Below, piece after piece: positions 1 through 8,410 of a stretch of 64,000 nt of DNA. The notes under the pieces are model-generated. The model was not told where the DNA came from. It made no database searches and saw nothing but the letters and a program-made list of their open reading frames with translations. The stretch spans positions 46,740 through 110,739 of the forward strand of contig DASSQD010000069.1 of NCBI GenBank assembly GCA_035702665.1, in the 5' to 3' direction. A program made the position numbers and the translations under genes. Position 1 is the first letter of the stretch. Each line of letters opens with the position of its first letter. This DNA is from VBDM01 sp035702665. GTDB lineage: Bacteria > Pseudomonadota > Gammaproteobacteria > Burkholderiales > SG8-39.

Positions 1-2
1 TC

Positions 3-293
3 CACAAGCAGTTCATCGACGTCGTCAGGAAGGGACGCGGCAAGCGGCTGAAGGAAACGCCGGATGTCTTCTCGGGCCTGATGTGGACCGGGGACCGCAG
101 CATCGAACTCGGCCTCGCCGACGGCTTCGGCAGCGTGGATTACGTGGCGCGCGAGGTGATCAAGGCCGAGGACGTCCTCGATTTCACGAGGAAGCAGGAC
201 TTCACCGAGCGCTTCGCGAGGCGCTTCGGCGCAACCTTGGCCGGAGCCCTGTCGAAGGTGCTGTCGCAGCAGGGGGCGCCGAGCCTGCGTTAG
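3..293 (+). CDS. sppA: S49 family signal peptide peptidase (SppA-like), C-terminal fragment
   Basis: Only the last 96 residues are in the window; the 5' part lies upstream of base 1. The visible sequence has the typical end of the S49 fold, with VFSGLMWTGDRSIELGLADG followed by FGSVDYVAREV, the region after the catalytic core where the product channel is completed. Family members are membrane-anchored serine proteases that degrade cleaved signal peptides. The catalytic Ser/Lys are not visible, so activity cannot be judged. Its stop codon overlaps by 4 nt the stop of the convergent methylase gene. Confidence 0.8.
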   Translation, partial: HKQFIDVVRKGRGKRLKETPDVFSGLMWTGDRSIELGLADGFGSVDYVAREVIKAEDVLDFTRKQDFTERFARRFGATLAGALSKVLSQQGAPSLR

Positions 294-1009
294 CCGCGCG
301 ACAGCACCAGGAAGACCGTCGGCCGACCCTTGAGCCTGGGCGCGTCGCGGCGCCAGGCCGCCGCCGGCCGTGTTTTTACCATTTCCGATTCCAGGGTCAG
401 GTCGGCGGCGACGCACACGAGCGTGTCGTCGCGCAGGGCGCGGAGCATCGCGGCGAGCGTCGCGTCGTTACGGTAGGGCGTCTCGATGAATATCTGGGTC
501 TGGTCCAGGCGGGCCGACTGGCGCTCGAGGTCTTTCAGGGTTGCGGCGAGGTCGTGCGGCTTCACCGGCAGATAACCGTGAAAGACGAAGCGCTGCCCCT
601 CCAGGCCCGACGCGGCGAGGGCGAGCATCAGCGAGGAGGGGCCGCTCAGCGGGACGACGCGCACGCCCTTGTCGTGCGCCATCTTCACCAGCGCCGCCCC
701 GGGATCCGCGACCGCGGGCAGGCCGGCTTCGGAGAGCAGGCCGGCGTCGCGGCCGTCGAGCACGGGCGCGAGCAGCAGCGCGATCTCGCCGGCGGGCGTG
801 TTGTGGTCGAGGCGTTCGATACGCACTTCCTGCAGCGCGCGCGGGAGTCCGATCCGCTTCAGGAGGGCGCGGGCCGACTTGGGGTGCTCGGCGATGAAGT
901 AGTCGAGGGTTCGCGCCCGGTCGAGCGCGCCCGCGGGAATGACGGCTTCGGCCGCGGTCTCGCCCAGAGTATTCGGCAGCAGGTAGAGCGCTCCCGGGTC
1001 AGACGACAT
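290..1009 (-). CDS. RsmI-like SAM-dependent (tetrapyrrole methylase fold) methyltransferase
   Basis: A 239-residue protein with tetrapyrrole-methylase-family signatures: LLSEAGLPAVADPG around residue 90 and VVPLSGPSSLMLALAASGL around residue 118, matching the SAM-binding loops of RsmI (16S rRNA C1402 2'-O-methyltransferase). It is shorter than RsmI (about 280 residues), and betaproteobacteria often carry such a paralogue next to maf, so the substrate is uncertain. Its ATG lies 11 nt inside the end of maf, suggesting co-transcription with maf and the DUF4124 gene. Confidence 0.75.
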   Translation of the reverse strand: MSSDPGALYLLPNTLGETAAEAVIPAGALDRARTLDYFIAEHPKSARALLKRIGLPRALQEVRIERLDHNTPAGEIALLLAPVLDGRDAGLLSEAGLPAVADPGAALVKMAHDKGVRVVPLSGPSSLMLALAASGLEGQRFVFHGYLPVKPHDLAATLKDLERQSARLDQTQIFIETPYRNDATLAAMLRALRDDTLVCVAADLTLESEMVKTRPAAAWRRDAPRLKGRPTVFLVLSRG

Positions 1010-1589
1010 CGAATCCCTGCGCGCGCAGCAGGTCGACGAGGGCGATCAGCGGCAGGCCGATAAGCGCGGTCGGATCCTCGCTCTCCATCTTCGCGATGAG
1101 CGCGATGCCCAAGCCCTCCGACTTGGCGCTGCCGGCGCAATCATACGGTTCTTCCCTCGTGAGATAGCGCTCGATCGTTGCGTCGTCCATCGTGCGGAAG
1201 GTCACACGGCAACGCACGACCCGCGCTTCCGTCGCCCCGGTACGAGTGTTGTGGACGCACACCGCGGTGTGAAAGAGCGCTTCACGGCCGGACAGAGCGC
1301 GCAGCTGGCGAGCGGCATTCTCGCGGGTCACGGGCTTGCCGAAGATCTCGCCGTCGCACACGGCGACTTGGTCGCTGCCGATGACGAGGCTGTCGGGGAA
1401 GTTGGCGGAGACGGCCGTCGCTTTTAATTCGGCGAGGCGGCAGGCCATGACCTCGGGCGCTTCGGCGGGCCGGCGCTCCTCGGGCACCTGCGGACTCGCG
1501 ACGGAGAACGAGACGCCGAGCCGCTCGAGCAGCGCGCGACGGTAAGGCGAGGTGGATGCTAGGACGAGCCGGGTTATCGCCCTTTGCAT
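999..1589 (-). CDS. maf: Maf family nucleotide pyrophosphatase (YceF type)
   Basis: A 196-residue Maf/HAM1-fold protein that hydrolyses non-canonical or modified nucleoside triphosphates. The family hallmark LVLASTSPYRRALLERLG lies at residues 7-24, the catalytic-base region VIGSDQVAV is present, and a KSEGLGIALIA segment follows. The start is the ATG at 1589 because residues upstream of MQRAITRL are low-complexity Arg-rich sequence and the family begins here. Placement beside yceD-rpmF-plsX is the usual location of YceF, reported to favour m7GTP; that specificity is inferred from context. The start overlaps the upstream DUF4124 gene by 16 nt. Confidence 0.88.
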   Translation of the reverse strand: MQRAITRLVLASTSPYRRALLERLGVSFSVASPQVPEERRPAEAPEVMACRLAELKATAVSANFPDSLVIGSDQVAVCDGEIFGKPVTRENAARQLRALSGREALFHTAVCVHNTRTGATEARVVRCRVTFRTMDDATIERYLTREEPYDCAGSAKSEGLGIALIAKMESEDPTALIGLPLIALVDLLRAQGFDVV

Positions 1590-2032
1590 TGCTCGGCGAC
1601 GAGTTTTTCCTGCCGGGCGACGGCGTCGGCGGTCTCGGCTTGCACGCGACCGTCCCTCTGCCGATTCTCCAGCAGGCGGGTGAGGAGTTCCTTCTGCGTC
1701 TCGCATTGATCCGACGGCCTAGCCTCCACGGTCTTTTCCTCCTTGACCGGCGCCGAACTCGCACCGCTTGCCGGAGGGCTTGCTATCGCCGGGGCTGCGT
1801 TCGAGCTCGTCTTGGGGGGCGCTGCTGCGGGAGAGCCAAGTCTGTCCGGGACCTCGCTCGCCTTCGCGCCTTGGGGAGGTCGCTCCCCGTAATGCGTGAC
1901 GCCCCGCTCATCGACCCATTTGTACACTTGAGCGGATACGGGCAGGGCGAACGCCCCAAGAAGCAGAAAGTGCAGTAACGCCCTGAACAATCTGAAGTTT
2001 CTTTTGACACTCACGGGCAAACATAATATCAT
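1574..2032 (-). CDS. DUF4124 domain-containing exported protein
   Basis: A small secreted or periplasmic protein. A hydrophobic signal segment (LFRALLHFLLLGAFALPVSA) ends just before QVYKWVDERGVTHYGERPP, the diagnostic DUF4124 motif near the mature N-terminus. The rest is Ala/Pro-rich then a charged helical tail. Function is unknown. The start is ambiguous: ATG at 2032 and GTG at 2014 are in frame and neither has a clear Shine-Dalgarno. The 5' end overlaps the predicted plus-strand yceD promoter, so the divergent genes share a very compact control region. Confidence 0.7.
   Translation of the reverse strand: MILCLPVSVKRNFRLFRALLHFLLLGAFALPVSAQVYKWVDERGVTHYGERPPQGAKASEVPDRLGSPAAAPPKTSSNAAPAIASPPASGASSAPVKEEKTVEARPSDQCETQKELLTRLLENRQRDGRVQAETADAVARQEKLVAEQCKGR
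2004..2032 (+). promoter_or_regulatory. Sigma-70-type promoter ahead of yceD
   Basis: TTGACA at 2004-2009, a 17-nt spacer, then TATCAT at 2027-2032: a full -35 match and 5 of 6 at -10 with ideal spacing. The expected transcription start is around 2039-2041, only 0-3 nt before the yceD ATG at 2042, which would give a leaderless or nearly leaderless mRNA. It would drive yceD-rpmF-plsX-fab. Confidence 0.6.
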
Positions 2033-2041
2033 GCGCGCTCT

Positions 2042-2467
2042 ATGTCGCAAGCGGAGGTGATCGATGGCCTCCAGTTCGCCCGTGCCGCCCTAGAGCGGCG
2101 AGGCGTCGTGGGCATGGAGCGGTTGCCGCGCCTTGCGCAGTTGCAGTGCTCGACCGAAGGGCTGCAGTACCACTTGCGCGGGGGAAGGGTGGATAACGGC
2201 AAGCCGTGTTTGCGGCTTTCTGTAAGAGGATCGGTCAAAGCGCTGTGCCAGCGCTGCCTCGATCCGGTCCAGATTCCCATTGCGATTGACGCCGAGCTGC
2301 AGCTCGCGGAGAACGTGCGCGAGATCTCGGAAGCCGACGACGAGATCGATCGCGTGCTTGCGTCCCGGAACATGGACGTTGCCGGGCTCGTCGAGGACGA
2401 GGTGATCCTCGAGTTGCCCATGGCTGCGCGGCATGAAGAGTGTTTATCGTACGGCAACTCGAATTGA
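2042..2467 (+). CDS. yceD: YceD family (DUF177) protein
   Basis: A 141-residue DUF177 protein, the conserved partner of rpmF in most bacteria; plant and bacterial homologues are implicated in 23S rRNA accumulation. The conserved central segment includes VKALCQRCLDP with a C-x2-C pair, followed by an acidic stretch (EISEADDEID) and a DLVEDEVILELP-type motif seen here as LVEDEVILELPMA. The start fits family N-termini (VIDGLQFAR). It ends 11 nt before the rpmF start, consistent with one transcript. Confidence 0.88.
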   Translation: MSQAEVIDGLQFARAALERRGVVGMERLPRLAQLQCSTEGLQYHLRGGRVDNGKPCLRLSVRGSVKALCQRCLDPVQIPIAIDAELQLAENVREISEADDEIDRVLASRNMDVAGLVEDEVILELPMAARHEECLSYGNSN

Positions 2468-2478
2468 AGGAGTCTCAC

Positions 2479-2658
2479 ATGGCAGTCCAGCAGAACAAGA
2501 AATCTCCCTCCAAGCGCGGCATGCACCGCGCCCATGACTTCCTGACCAACCCGCCGCTCGCGGTCGAGCCGACCACGGGCGAGGTGCACCTGCGCCACCA
2601 CATCAGCCCGAGCGGCTATTATCGCGGCAAGAAAGTCGTCAAGACCAAGGGCGAGTAA
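2479..2658 (+). CDS. rpmF: 50S ribosomal protein L32
   Basis: A 59-residue L32, a small component of the large ribosomal subunit. MAVQQNKKSPSKRGMHRAHD is the typical N-terminus and the protein ends with SGYYRGKKVVKTKGE. It lacks the four zinc-binding cysteines, as in most proteobacterial L32. The ATG at 2479 is chosen because AAGGAG at 2467-2472 is well placed and the homology starts there; a longer in-frame extension exists but is not credible. It lies between yceD and plsX as in other proteobacteria. Confidence 0.95.
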   Translation: MAVQQNKKSPSKRGMHRAHDFLTNPPLAVEPTTGEVHLRHHISPSGYYRGKKVVKTKGE

Positions 2659-2690
2659 GCTCGACCGGCAGGCGCGCTGCGCCTCCGCGC

Positions 2691-3716
2691 ATGAAGACCA
2701 CCGTAGCCATAGATTGCATGGGCGGCGATCACGGCCCGCACGTCACGGTGCCGGCGGCGCTCAATTTCCTCAAGTCCAGTCCCGACGTGGACATCGTGCT
2801 GGTGGGATTGCGCGACGCCGTCGAAGCCGAGCTCAAGGCGCGCGGCGCGAAAGCCGGCACGCGCCTGCGGGTTCGCCACGCGAGCGAGGTCGTCGCCATG
2901 GATGAATCTCCCGCGCTCGCGCTGCGCAGCAAGAAGGACTCCTCGATCCGCGTCGCGGTCGACCTCGTCAAGAGCGGCGAGGCGCACGCCTGCGTCAGCG
3001 CGGGCAATACCGGCGCGTTGATGGCGATTTCGCGCTTCGTGCTCAAGACGCTGCCTGGCATCGACCGTCCAGCGATCATCTCTGCTCTGCCCAATCTTCG
3101 GGGAAGCACCTACGTGCTCGACCTCGGCGCGAACGTCGATTGCGCGCCCGAGCACCTGCTTCAGTTCGCCATCATGGGGGCGACGCTGGTCCAGGCGGTC
3201 GAACACAAGGAGCGACCCAGCGTCGGCCTGCTCAACATCGGCGAGGAGGACATCAAGGGCAACGAAGTGGTGAAGCGGGCGGGCGAGCTGCTGCGCGACA
3301 GCGGGCTCAACTTCATCGGCAATATCGAGGGAGACGGCATCTACAAGGGCGAAGCCGACGTGGTCGTGTGCGACGGCTTCGTCGGCAACGTCATGCTCAA
3401 GGCGTCCGAGGGCATCGCGCAGATGGTGCGCAGCTTCCTCCGCGAGGAGTTCATGCGCAGCCCGCTCACGAAGCTCGCAGGCGTCGTGGTGATGCCGGTG
3501 CTGTTCGCATTTCGCAAGCGCCTCGATCCGCGGCGCTTCAACGGAGCGACGCTCCTGGGGTTGCGGGGGATCGTGGTGAAGAGCCACGGTTCGGCCGACG
3601 TGCTCGGATTCGGCCGCGCGATCGAGCGCGCCGCGGAGGAAGTGCGGAACGAGGTTCTGCATCGGCTGATGCTCCGCTTTGGATCGCCCGAGACGGCCGA
3701 GGCGGCGAGCTCGTGA
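2691..3716 (+). CDS. plsX: Phosphate acyltransferase PlsX
   Basis: A 341-residue PlsX, which converts acyl-ACP to acyl-phosphate and so links fatty acid synthesis to phospholipid synthesis. Family features include the N-terminal IDCMGGDHGP at residues 7-16, the SAGNTGALMA loop, and VVCDGFVGNVMLKASEG. Length is normal. Its TGA overlaps the GTG start of fabH by 4 nt (GTGA), so the two are probably translationally coupled. Confidence 0.96.
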   Translation: MKTTVAIDCMGGDHGPHVTVPAALNFLKSSPDVDIVLVGLRDAVEAELKARGAKAGTRLRVRHASEVVAMDESPALALRSKKDSSIRVAVDLVKSGEAHACVSAGNTGALMAISRFVLKTLPGIDRPAIISALPNLRGSTYVLDLGANVDCAPEHLLQFAIMGATLVQAVEHKERPSVGLLNIGEEDIKGNEVVKRAGELLRDSGLNFIGNIEGDGIYKGEADVVVCDGFVGNVMLKASEGIAQMVRSFLREEFMRSPLTKLAGVVVMPVLFAFRKRLDPRRFNGATLLGLRGIVVKSHGSADVLGFGRAIERAAEEVRNEVLHRLMLRFGSPETAEAASS

Positions 3717-4672
3717 TCTGGTCGCGCATCGTCGGAACGGGAAGCTATCTGCCGCCCAAGGTCGTCACCAACGACGACCTCGCCGCGCGCATGGACACCT
3801 CCGACGAGTGGATCCGCACGCGCACCGGCATCCGGCAGCGTCATATAGCCGACCCTTCGCAAGCGTCGAGCGACCTCGCCACCGAGGCGAGCCGCGCGGC
3901 GCTCGCCGCTGCCGGCGTTCCCGTCGGGGAGATCGACCTCATCATCGTCGCCACCGCGACGCCCGACTACATCTTTCCGAGCACGGCCTGTCTCGTCCAG
4001 GCGAAGCTCGGCGCCGCGGGCTGCGCGGCGTTCGACATCCAGGCCGTGTGCAGCGGCTTCGTCTACGCGCTCGTCATCGCCGACAAGCTCGTCCGTTCAG
4101 GGCAGCATCGCTGCGCGCTCGTGATCGGCAGCGAGGTGTATTCGCGCATTCTCGACTGGAACGACCGCGGCACGGCGGTGCTGTTCGGCGACGGCGCGGG
4201 CGCCGTCGTCCTGAAGGCGGATGCGAAGCCCGGAATACTCGGAAGCGTGCTGCACGCCGACGGCTCCTACGCGAACATCCTTTCCGTGCCGGGCAACGTG
4301 TGCGGCGGCAAGATCGTGGGATCGCCGTTCCTGCAGATGGACGGACAGGCGGTCTTCAAGTTCGCCGTGAAGGTTCTCGACGAGGCGGCCCGTGAGACGC
4401 TGGCGCTGTGCGGGCTTACCGTGGCGGATGTCGACTGGCTCATTCCGCACCAGGCCAACGTGCGCATCCTGGAGGCGACCGCGAAGAGGCTCGGCCTGGA
4501 CCGCTCCAAGCTCGTCGTCACGGTGGACCGGCACGCCAACACTTCGGCCGCATCGGTGCCGCTCGCGCTGGACCTGGCGATTCGGGACGGACGCATCAAG
4601 CCGGGACACAGGGTGATGCTCCAGGGCGTCGGCGGGGGATTCACCTGGGGCGCCGCGCTGGTGGAGATGTGA
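3713..4672 (+). CDS. fabH: Beta-ketoacyl-ACP synthase III
   Basis: A 319-residue KASIII that condenses acetyl-CoA with malonyl-ACP to start fatty acid synthesis. The catalytic Cys is in QAVCSGFVY (about residue 113), the His in PHQANVRI and the Asn in RHANTSAASVP, completing the Cys-His-Asn triad. The GTG start at 3713 overlaps the plsX stop and matches the family N-terminus (SRIVGTGSYLPP). The end overlaps the fabD start by one base. Confidence 0.96.
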   Translation: MIWSRIVGTGSYLPPKVVTNDDLAARMDTSDEWIRTRTGIRQRHIADPSQASSDLATEASRAALAAAGVPVGEIDLIIVATATPDYIFPSTACLVQAKLGAAGCAAFDIQAVCSGFVYALVIADKLVRSGQHRCALVIGSEVYSRILDWNDRGTAVLFGDGAGAVVLKADAKPGILGSVLHADGSYANILSVPGNVCGGKIVGSPFLQMDGQAVFKFAVKVLDEAARETLALCGLTVADVDWLIPHQANVRILEATAKRLGLDRSKLVVTVDRHANTSAASVPLALDLAIRDGRIKPGHRVMLQGVGGGFTWGAALVEM

Positions 4673-5607
4673 TGAAGCTCGCGATGGTTTTTCCCGGGCA
4701 AGGATCGCAATCGGTGGGCATGCTCGCCGGCTACGGCGACGCGCCCGCGATCCGCGAAACGCTCGCCGAGGCGTCGGACATCCTGAGGCAGGACGTCGGC
4801 AAGCTCATGGCCGAAGGTCCAGCCGAAGATCTCAACAGCACCGTCAACACCCAGCCTGTAATGGTGATTGCGGGCATCTGCGCGTGGCGGCTGTGGCGCG
4901 AGCTCGGCGGCGCGGAGCCCGCGATGGCCGCGGGTCACAGCCTCGGCGAGTACACCGCACTGGTCGCGGCGGGCGCGATCTCGTTCTCCGACGCGCTGCC
5001 CCTGGTGCGCCTGCGCGCGCAGGCGATGCAGGAGGCGGTTCCGCACGGCGTGGGGGCGATGGCGGCCATCCTGGGACTGAAAGACGATGACGTGCGTGCC
5101 GCATGCGATGATTCTGCTCTGGGGCAGATTTGCGAACCGGTGAACTGGAACGCTCCCGCCCAGGTAGTCATCGCGGGGCACGCCGACGCGGTAAGGCGTG
5201 CGATGGACGCCTCAAAGGCTCTCGGCGCGAAGCGGGCGATCCCGCTTCCGGTAAGCGCACCGTTTCACTCATCACTCATGAAGCCGGCTGCGGCACAGCT
5301 GCGGGAGGCTCTCTCCAAGATAACCGTCAAGCCTCCGCGCATTCCCGTCATACACAATGTCGATGCGAAGAGCCGCACCGATCCGGAGAGCATACGAGAG
5401 GCCCTGGTGACCCAGGCGGATCACCCCGTGCTCTGGGTGGAATGCGTGAAAGAGATGGCGGCGAGGGGCGCAACCCACGTGTTCGAGTGCGGGCCCGGAA
5501 AGGTGCTCGCGCCGCTCACCAAGCGCATCGCCGACGGGCTCGCCGGCCTCGCGCTCTCGGACCGAGCGAGCGTGGAGTCGGGCGTGCAACTCTCCAAGGG
5601 GGCGTGA
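4672..5607 (+). CDS. fabD: Malonyl-CoA:ACP transacylase
   Basis: A 311-residue FabD that transfers malonyl groups from CoA to ACP. The N-terminal VFPGQGSQ motif (residues 6-13) forms the oxyanion region, the nucleophile Ser90 lies in AGHSLGEY, and the partner His is in SAPFHSSLM near residue 200. It starts at ATG 4672 overlapping the fabH stop and ends overlapping the fabG start, so fabH-fabD-fabG form a tightly coupled unit. Confidence 0.96.
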   Translation: MKLAMVFPGQGSQSVGMLAGYGDAPAIRETLAEASDILRQDVGKLMAEGPAEDLNSTVNTQPVMVIAGICAWRLWRELGGAEPAMAAGHSLGEYTALVAAGAISFSDALPLVRLRAQAMQEAVPHGVGAMAAILGLKDDDVRAACDDSALGQICEPVNWNAPAQVVIAGHADAVRRAMDASKALGAKRAIPLPVSAPFHSSLMKPAAAQLREALSKITVKPPRIPVIHNVDAKSRTDPESIREALVTQADHPVLWVECVKEMAARGATHVFECGPGKVLAPLTKRIADGLAGLALSDRASVESGVQLSKGA

Positions 5608-6350
5608 TGGATCTTCAAGGCCAGCGCGCTCTGGTGACCGGCGCCTCGCGCGGGATCGGCAAGGCCGTCGCGCTGATGCTGGGCGGACGCGGCGCGACCG
5701 TGGTCGGCTCCGCGACCAGCGCGGCGGGCGCGCAGTCGATCACCGACTATCTTCGCGCGGCGGGGGCGCAGGGCCGAGGCGTCCAGCTCGACGTCAGGGT
5801 CGAGGCGAACGTGGAGTCGGTAGTGGCCGAGTTCGAAAAGGAGTACGGCGCAGTGTCGATCCTCGTCAACAACGCCGGCATCACGCAGGACAACCTCGCG
5901 ATGCGCATGAAGGAAGCCGAGTGGGACGCGGTGATCGATACCAACCTGAAGTCGGTGTTTCGCCTGAGCAAGGCCGTGCTGCGCGGCATGCTCAAGGCGC
6001 GCGCGGGAAGGATCATCAACATCACGTCGGTGGTCGGTTCGAGCGGCAACGCCGGCCAGATCAACTACGCCGCGGCGAAGGCCGGCATCGGCGGGATGAC
6101 GCGCTCGCTGGCCCGCGAGATCGGCAGCCGCGGCGTCACGGTCAACTGCGTCGCGCCGGGTTTCATCGACACGGACATGACGCGGGCCCTGTCGGACGAG
6201 CAGCGGGCGGCGCTGCTGCTGCAGATTCCACTCGGCCGCCTCGGAAATCCGGAGGACGTGGCGGCGGTCGTGGCCTTCCTCGCCTCGCCCCAGGCCGCCT
6301 ACATCACGGGCGCGACGCTGCATGTCAACGGCGGCATGTACATGGGTTGA
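5607..6350 (+). CDS. fabG: 3-oxoacyl-ACP reductase
   Basis: A 247-residue classical SDR performing the NADPH-dependent ketoreduction in fatty acid elongation. The nucleotide motif TGASRGIG is at residues 11-18, LVNNAG around 86-91, and the catalytic Ser141, Tyr154 and Lys158 lie in NITSVVGSSG and NYAAAK. The C-terminus GATLHVNGGMYM is typical of FabG. ATG 5607 overlaps the fabD TGA. It is the only obvious FabG among the three SDR genes in the window. Confidence 0.95.
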   Translation: MDLQGQRALVTGASRGIGKAVALMLGGRGATVVGSATSAAGAQSITDYLRAAGAQGRGVQLDVRVEANVESVVAEFEKEYGAVSILVNNAGITQDNLAMRMKEAEWDAVIDTNLKSVFRLSKAVLRGMLKARAGRIINITSVVGSSGNAGQINYAAAKAGIGGMTRSLAREIGSRGVTVNCVAPGFIDTDMTRALSDEQRAALLLQIPLGRLGNPEDVAAVVAFLASPQAAYITGATLHVNGGMYMG

Positions 6351-6377
6351 AAAATGACAATGCGATTCTGCTACAAT
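6347..6377 (+). promoter_or_regulatory. Possible acpP promoter
   Basis: TACAAT at 6372-6377 is a good -10 box. TTGAAA at 6347-6352 could be the -35 with a long 19-nt spacer; ATGACA at 6354-6359 is too close. It lies right after the fabG stop. A separate promoter would fit the high demand for ACP. The spacing makes this tentative. Confidence 0.4.
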
Positions 6378-6426
6378 GCGCACCTTCGAATTTCGAGCGC
6401 ATCCAACAAGGGGGAAGGAGCCCGCA

Positions 6427-6669
6427 ATGGAAAACGTTGAACAGCGCGTGAAGAAAATCGTCGCGGAACAGCTCGGCGTCAACGAGGCGGAGATCAAGAA
6501 CGAATCCTCGTTTGTCGATGACCTCGGTGCGGATTCCCTCGACACGGTGGAGCTGGTGATGGCCCTCGAGGAGGAGTTCGAGACCGAGATTCCGGACGAG
6601 GAGGCCGAGAAGATCACGACGGTCCAGCAGGCCATCGCGTACGTTTCCGCGCACTCCAAGAAGACCTGA
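6427..6669 (+). CDS. acpP: Acyl carrier protein
   Basis: An 80-residue acidic ACP that carries the growing acyl chain. The phosphopantetheine attachment Ser37 lies in LGADSLDTVEL, the universally conserved motif. The start at 6427 is preceded by a strong purine-rich ribosome binding site (GGGGAAGGAG at 6411-6420) and matches the family N-terminus, so an in-frame upstream ATG at 6376 is rejected. It is modified by AcpS, encoded at 18.2 kb. Confidence 0.97.
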   Translation: MENVEQRVKKIVAEQLGVNEAEIKNESSFVDDLGADSLDTVELVMALEEEFETEIPDEEAEKITTVQQAIAYVSAHSKKT

Positions 6670-6692
6670 TTTTTCGCACGGCCGGAGTCCAT

Positions 6693-7931
6693 TTGAGCCG
6701 CCGTCGTGTCGTCGTCACCGGATTAGGAATCATCTGCCCGATCGGCAACACCGTTGCCGAAGCCTGGTCGAACATACTCGCCGGCAAGTCCGGAATAGCG
6801 CGCATCGCCGCGTTCGATCCGAGTTCCGTCTCCAGCCAGATCGCCGGCGAAGTGAAGAACTTCGACGTGAGCGCCTATCTCACGCCGAAGGAAGCGCGCC
6901 GCATGGACCGCTTCATCCACTTCGGTATCGCCGCGGGCACACAGGCGCTGAAAGATTCGGGACTCGAGGTCACGGAAGCCAGCGCTCCGCGCATCGGCGT
7001 GAACATCGGCTCTGGAATCGGCGGGTTGCCGGGCATCGAGGAAACGCACAACGACCTGCTCAAGGGCGGCCCGCGCAAGATCTCACCGTTCTTCATCCCG
7101 AGCACCATCATCAACATGATCTCGGGGAACTTCTCGATCATGCACGGCTTGAAGGGGCCCAACCTCGCCATGGTCACGGCGTGCACGACCTCGGCGCACT
7201 GCATCGGCGAGTCTGGGCGCCTGATCGAGTACGGCGATTGCGACGTGATGGTCGCCGGGGGCGCCGAGGCGGCGATCACCGAGCTCACCGTCGGCGGGTT
7301 CTCGTCCGCGCGGGCGCTCTCGACGCGGAACGACGATCCCGCGACCGCGAGCCGGCCCTGGGACAGGGACCGCGACGGCTTCGTCCTGGCTGAGGGCGCG
7401 GGCGTGCTCGTCCTCGAAGAGCTCGAGCACGCGAAGAAGCGCGGCGCCAAGATCTACGCGGAGCTCGCGGGTTACGGAATGAGCGGCGACGCCTACCACA
7501 TGACCGCGCCCCAGGAGAGCGGCGAGGGCGCGGCGCGCTGCATGGAAAACGCGCTGCGCAACGCCGGCCTCAATCGCGAGGACATCGATTACATCAACGC
7601 CCACGGGACTTCGACACCGCTCGGGGATATCGCCGAGACCGTAGCGGTCAAGCGCTGCTTCGGGGAACGCGCGAAGAAGCTCGCCGTGAGCTCGACCAAG
7701 TCGATGACCGGGCATCTGCTCGGCGCGGCCGGAGGGGTCGAGGCCCTCTTCTCGGTGCTCGCCATACGCGATCAGGTCGCCCCGCCCACGGCCAACCTGG
7801 TCAACCAGGATCCCGCGTGCGACCTCGACTACGTGCCGAATTCCGCGCGCTCCATGCCCGTGCGGACGGCCCTGTCGAACTCGTTCGGGTTCGGCGGCAC
7901 CAACGGAACCCTGATCTTCAGGCGCGTCTGA
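6693..7931 (+). CDS. fabF: Beta-ketoacyl-ACP synthase II
   Basis: A 412-residue KASII elongating acyl-ACP. The nucleophile Cys164 is in VTACTTSAHC, and the two His are in NAHGTSTPLGD and SMTGHLLGAAG. The start codon is TTG at 6693, chosen because homology begins with RRRVVVTGLG and GGAG at 6684-6687 is suitably placed; no ATG is available. The gap to acpP is 23 nt, so they probably share a transcript. Confidence 0.96.
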   Translation: MSRRRVVVTGLGIICPIGNTVAEAWSNILAGKSGIARIAAFDPSSVSSQIAGEVKNFDVSAYLTPKEARRMDRFIHFGIAAGTQALKDSGLEVTEASAPRIGVNIGSGIGGLPGIEETHNDLLKGGPRKISPFFIPSTIINMISGNFSIMHGLKGPNLAMVTACTTSAHCIGESGRLIEYGDCDVMVAGGAEAAITELTVGGFSSARALSTRNDDPATASRPWDRDRDGFVLAEGAGVLVLEELEHAKKRGAKIYAELAGYGMSGDAYHMTAPQESGEGAARCMENALRNAGLNREDIDYINAHGTSTPLGDIAETVAVKRCFGERAKKLAVSSTKSMTGHLLGAAGGVEALFSVLAIRDQVAPPTANLVNQDPACDLDYVPNSARSMPVRTALSNSFGFGGTNGTLIFRRV

Positions 7932-7949
7932 TTTCGGGGACGGTGGCCC

Positions 7950-8396
7950 GTGCCGGCTGCACCCCCGCTGCGCCTGGATGTGAGACCCTCGCGCCGCCTC
8001 GTTGCGGCCCTCGCGGTAGTCCACGGCCTGGCGCTCGCTGCGGCGTGGATCGGGTTGGGAGGATGGGGGCGTTATCCGGCCGGCGCGCTCGTCCTCGTTT
8101 CGCTGGGAGCGGCCGTCGCCCGGGCGCTTCTGCGGATTCCGGATCAGGCGATATCCCTGGAATTGCACGAGGATGGACGCGCTTCCTGGAGAAACAGGGC
8201 GGGAATTTGGCACGAAGGGAAGCTCGGCCGGAGTCAATTCGTCTCGGCGATGGTCGCGCTCGTCGAGCTGGAAGCCGCGCGAGGTCGAAGGAAAAGGGTC
8301 GTTCTGATGCCCGATTCGGTCTCTCCGGAGGATTTTCGGCGTCTCCGGGTATGGCTGCGGTGGCGGCGAGACCCGCCCCGGCCGGATTCGGAATAA
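7950..8396 (+). CDS. YgfX/CptA-like small membrane protein
   Basis: A 148-residue protein with two closely spaced hydrophobic segments (about residues 18-40 and 43-60) followed by a basic cytoplasmic domain rich in Arg/Trp and ending in RVWLRWRRDPPRPD. This architecture and the position between fabF and rpoE resemble the YgfX/CptA family, which in enterobacteria pairs with SdhE. No sdhE is nearby, so a toxin role should not be assumed. The start is GTG at 7950; other starts are possible. Confidence 0.55.
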   Translation: MPAAPPLRLDVRPSRRLVAALAVVHGLALAAAWIGLGGWGRYPAGALVLVSLGAAVARALLRIPDQAISLELHEDGRASWRNRAGIWHEGKLGRSQFVSAMVALVELEAARGRRKRVVLMPDSVSPEDFRRLRVWLRWRRDPPRPDSE

Positions 8397-8410
8397 CCTT
8401 ACGGGAAACT

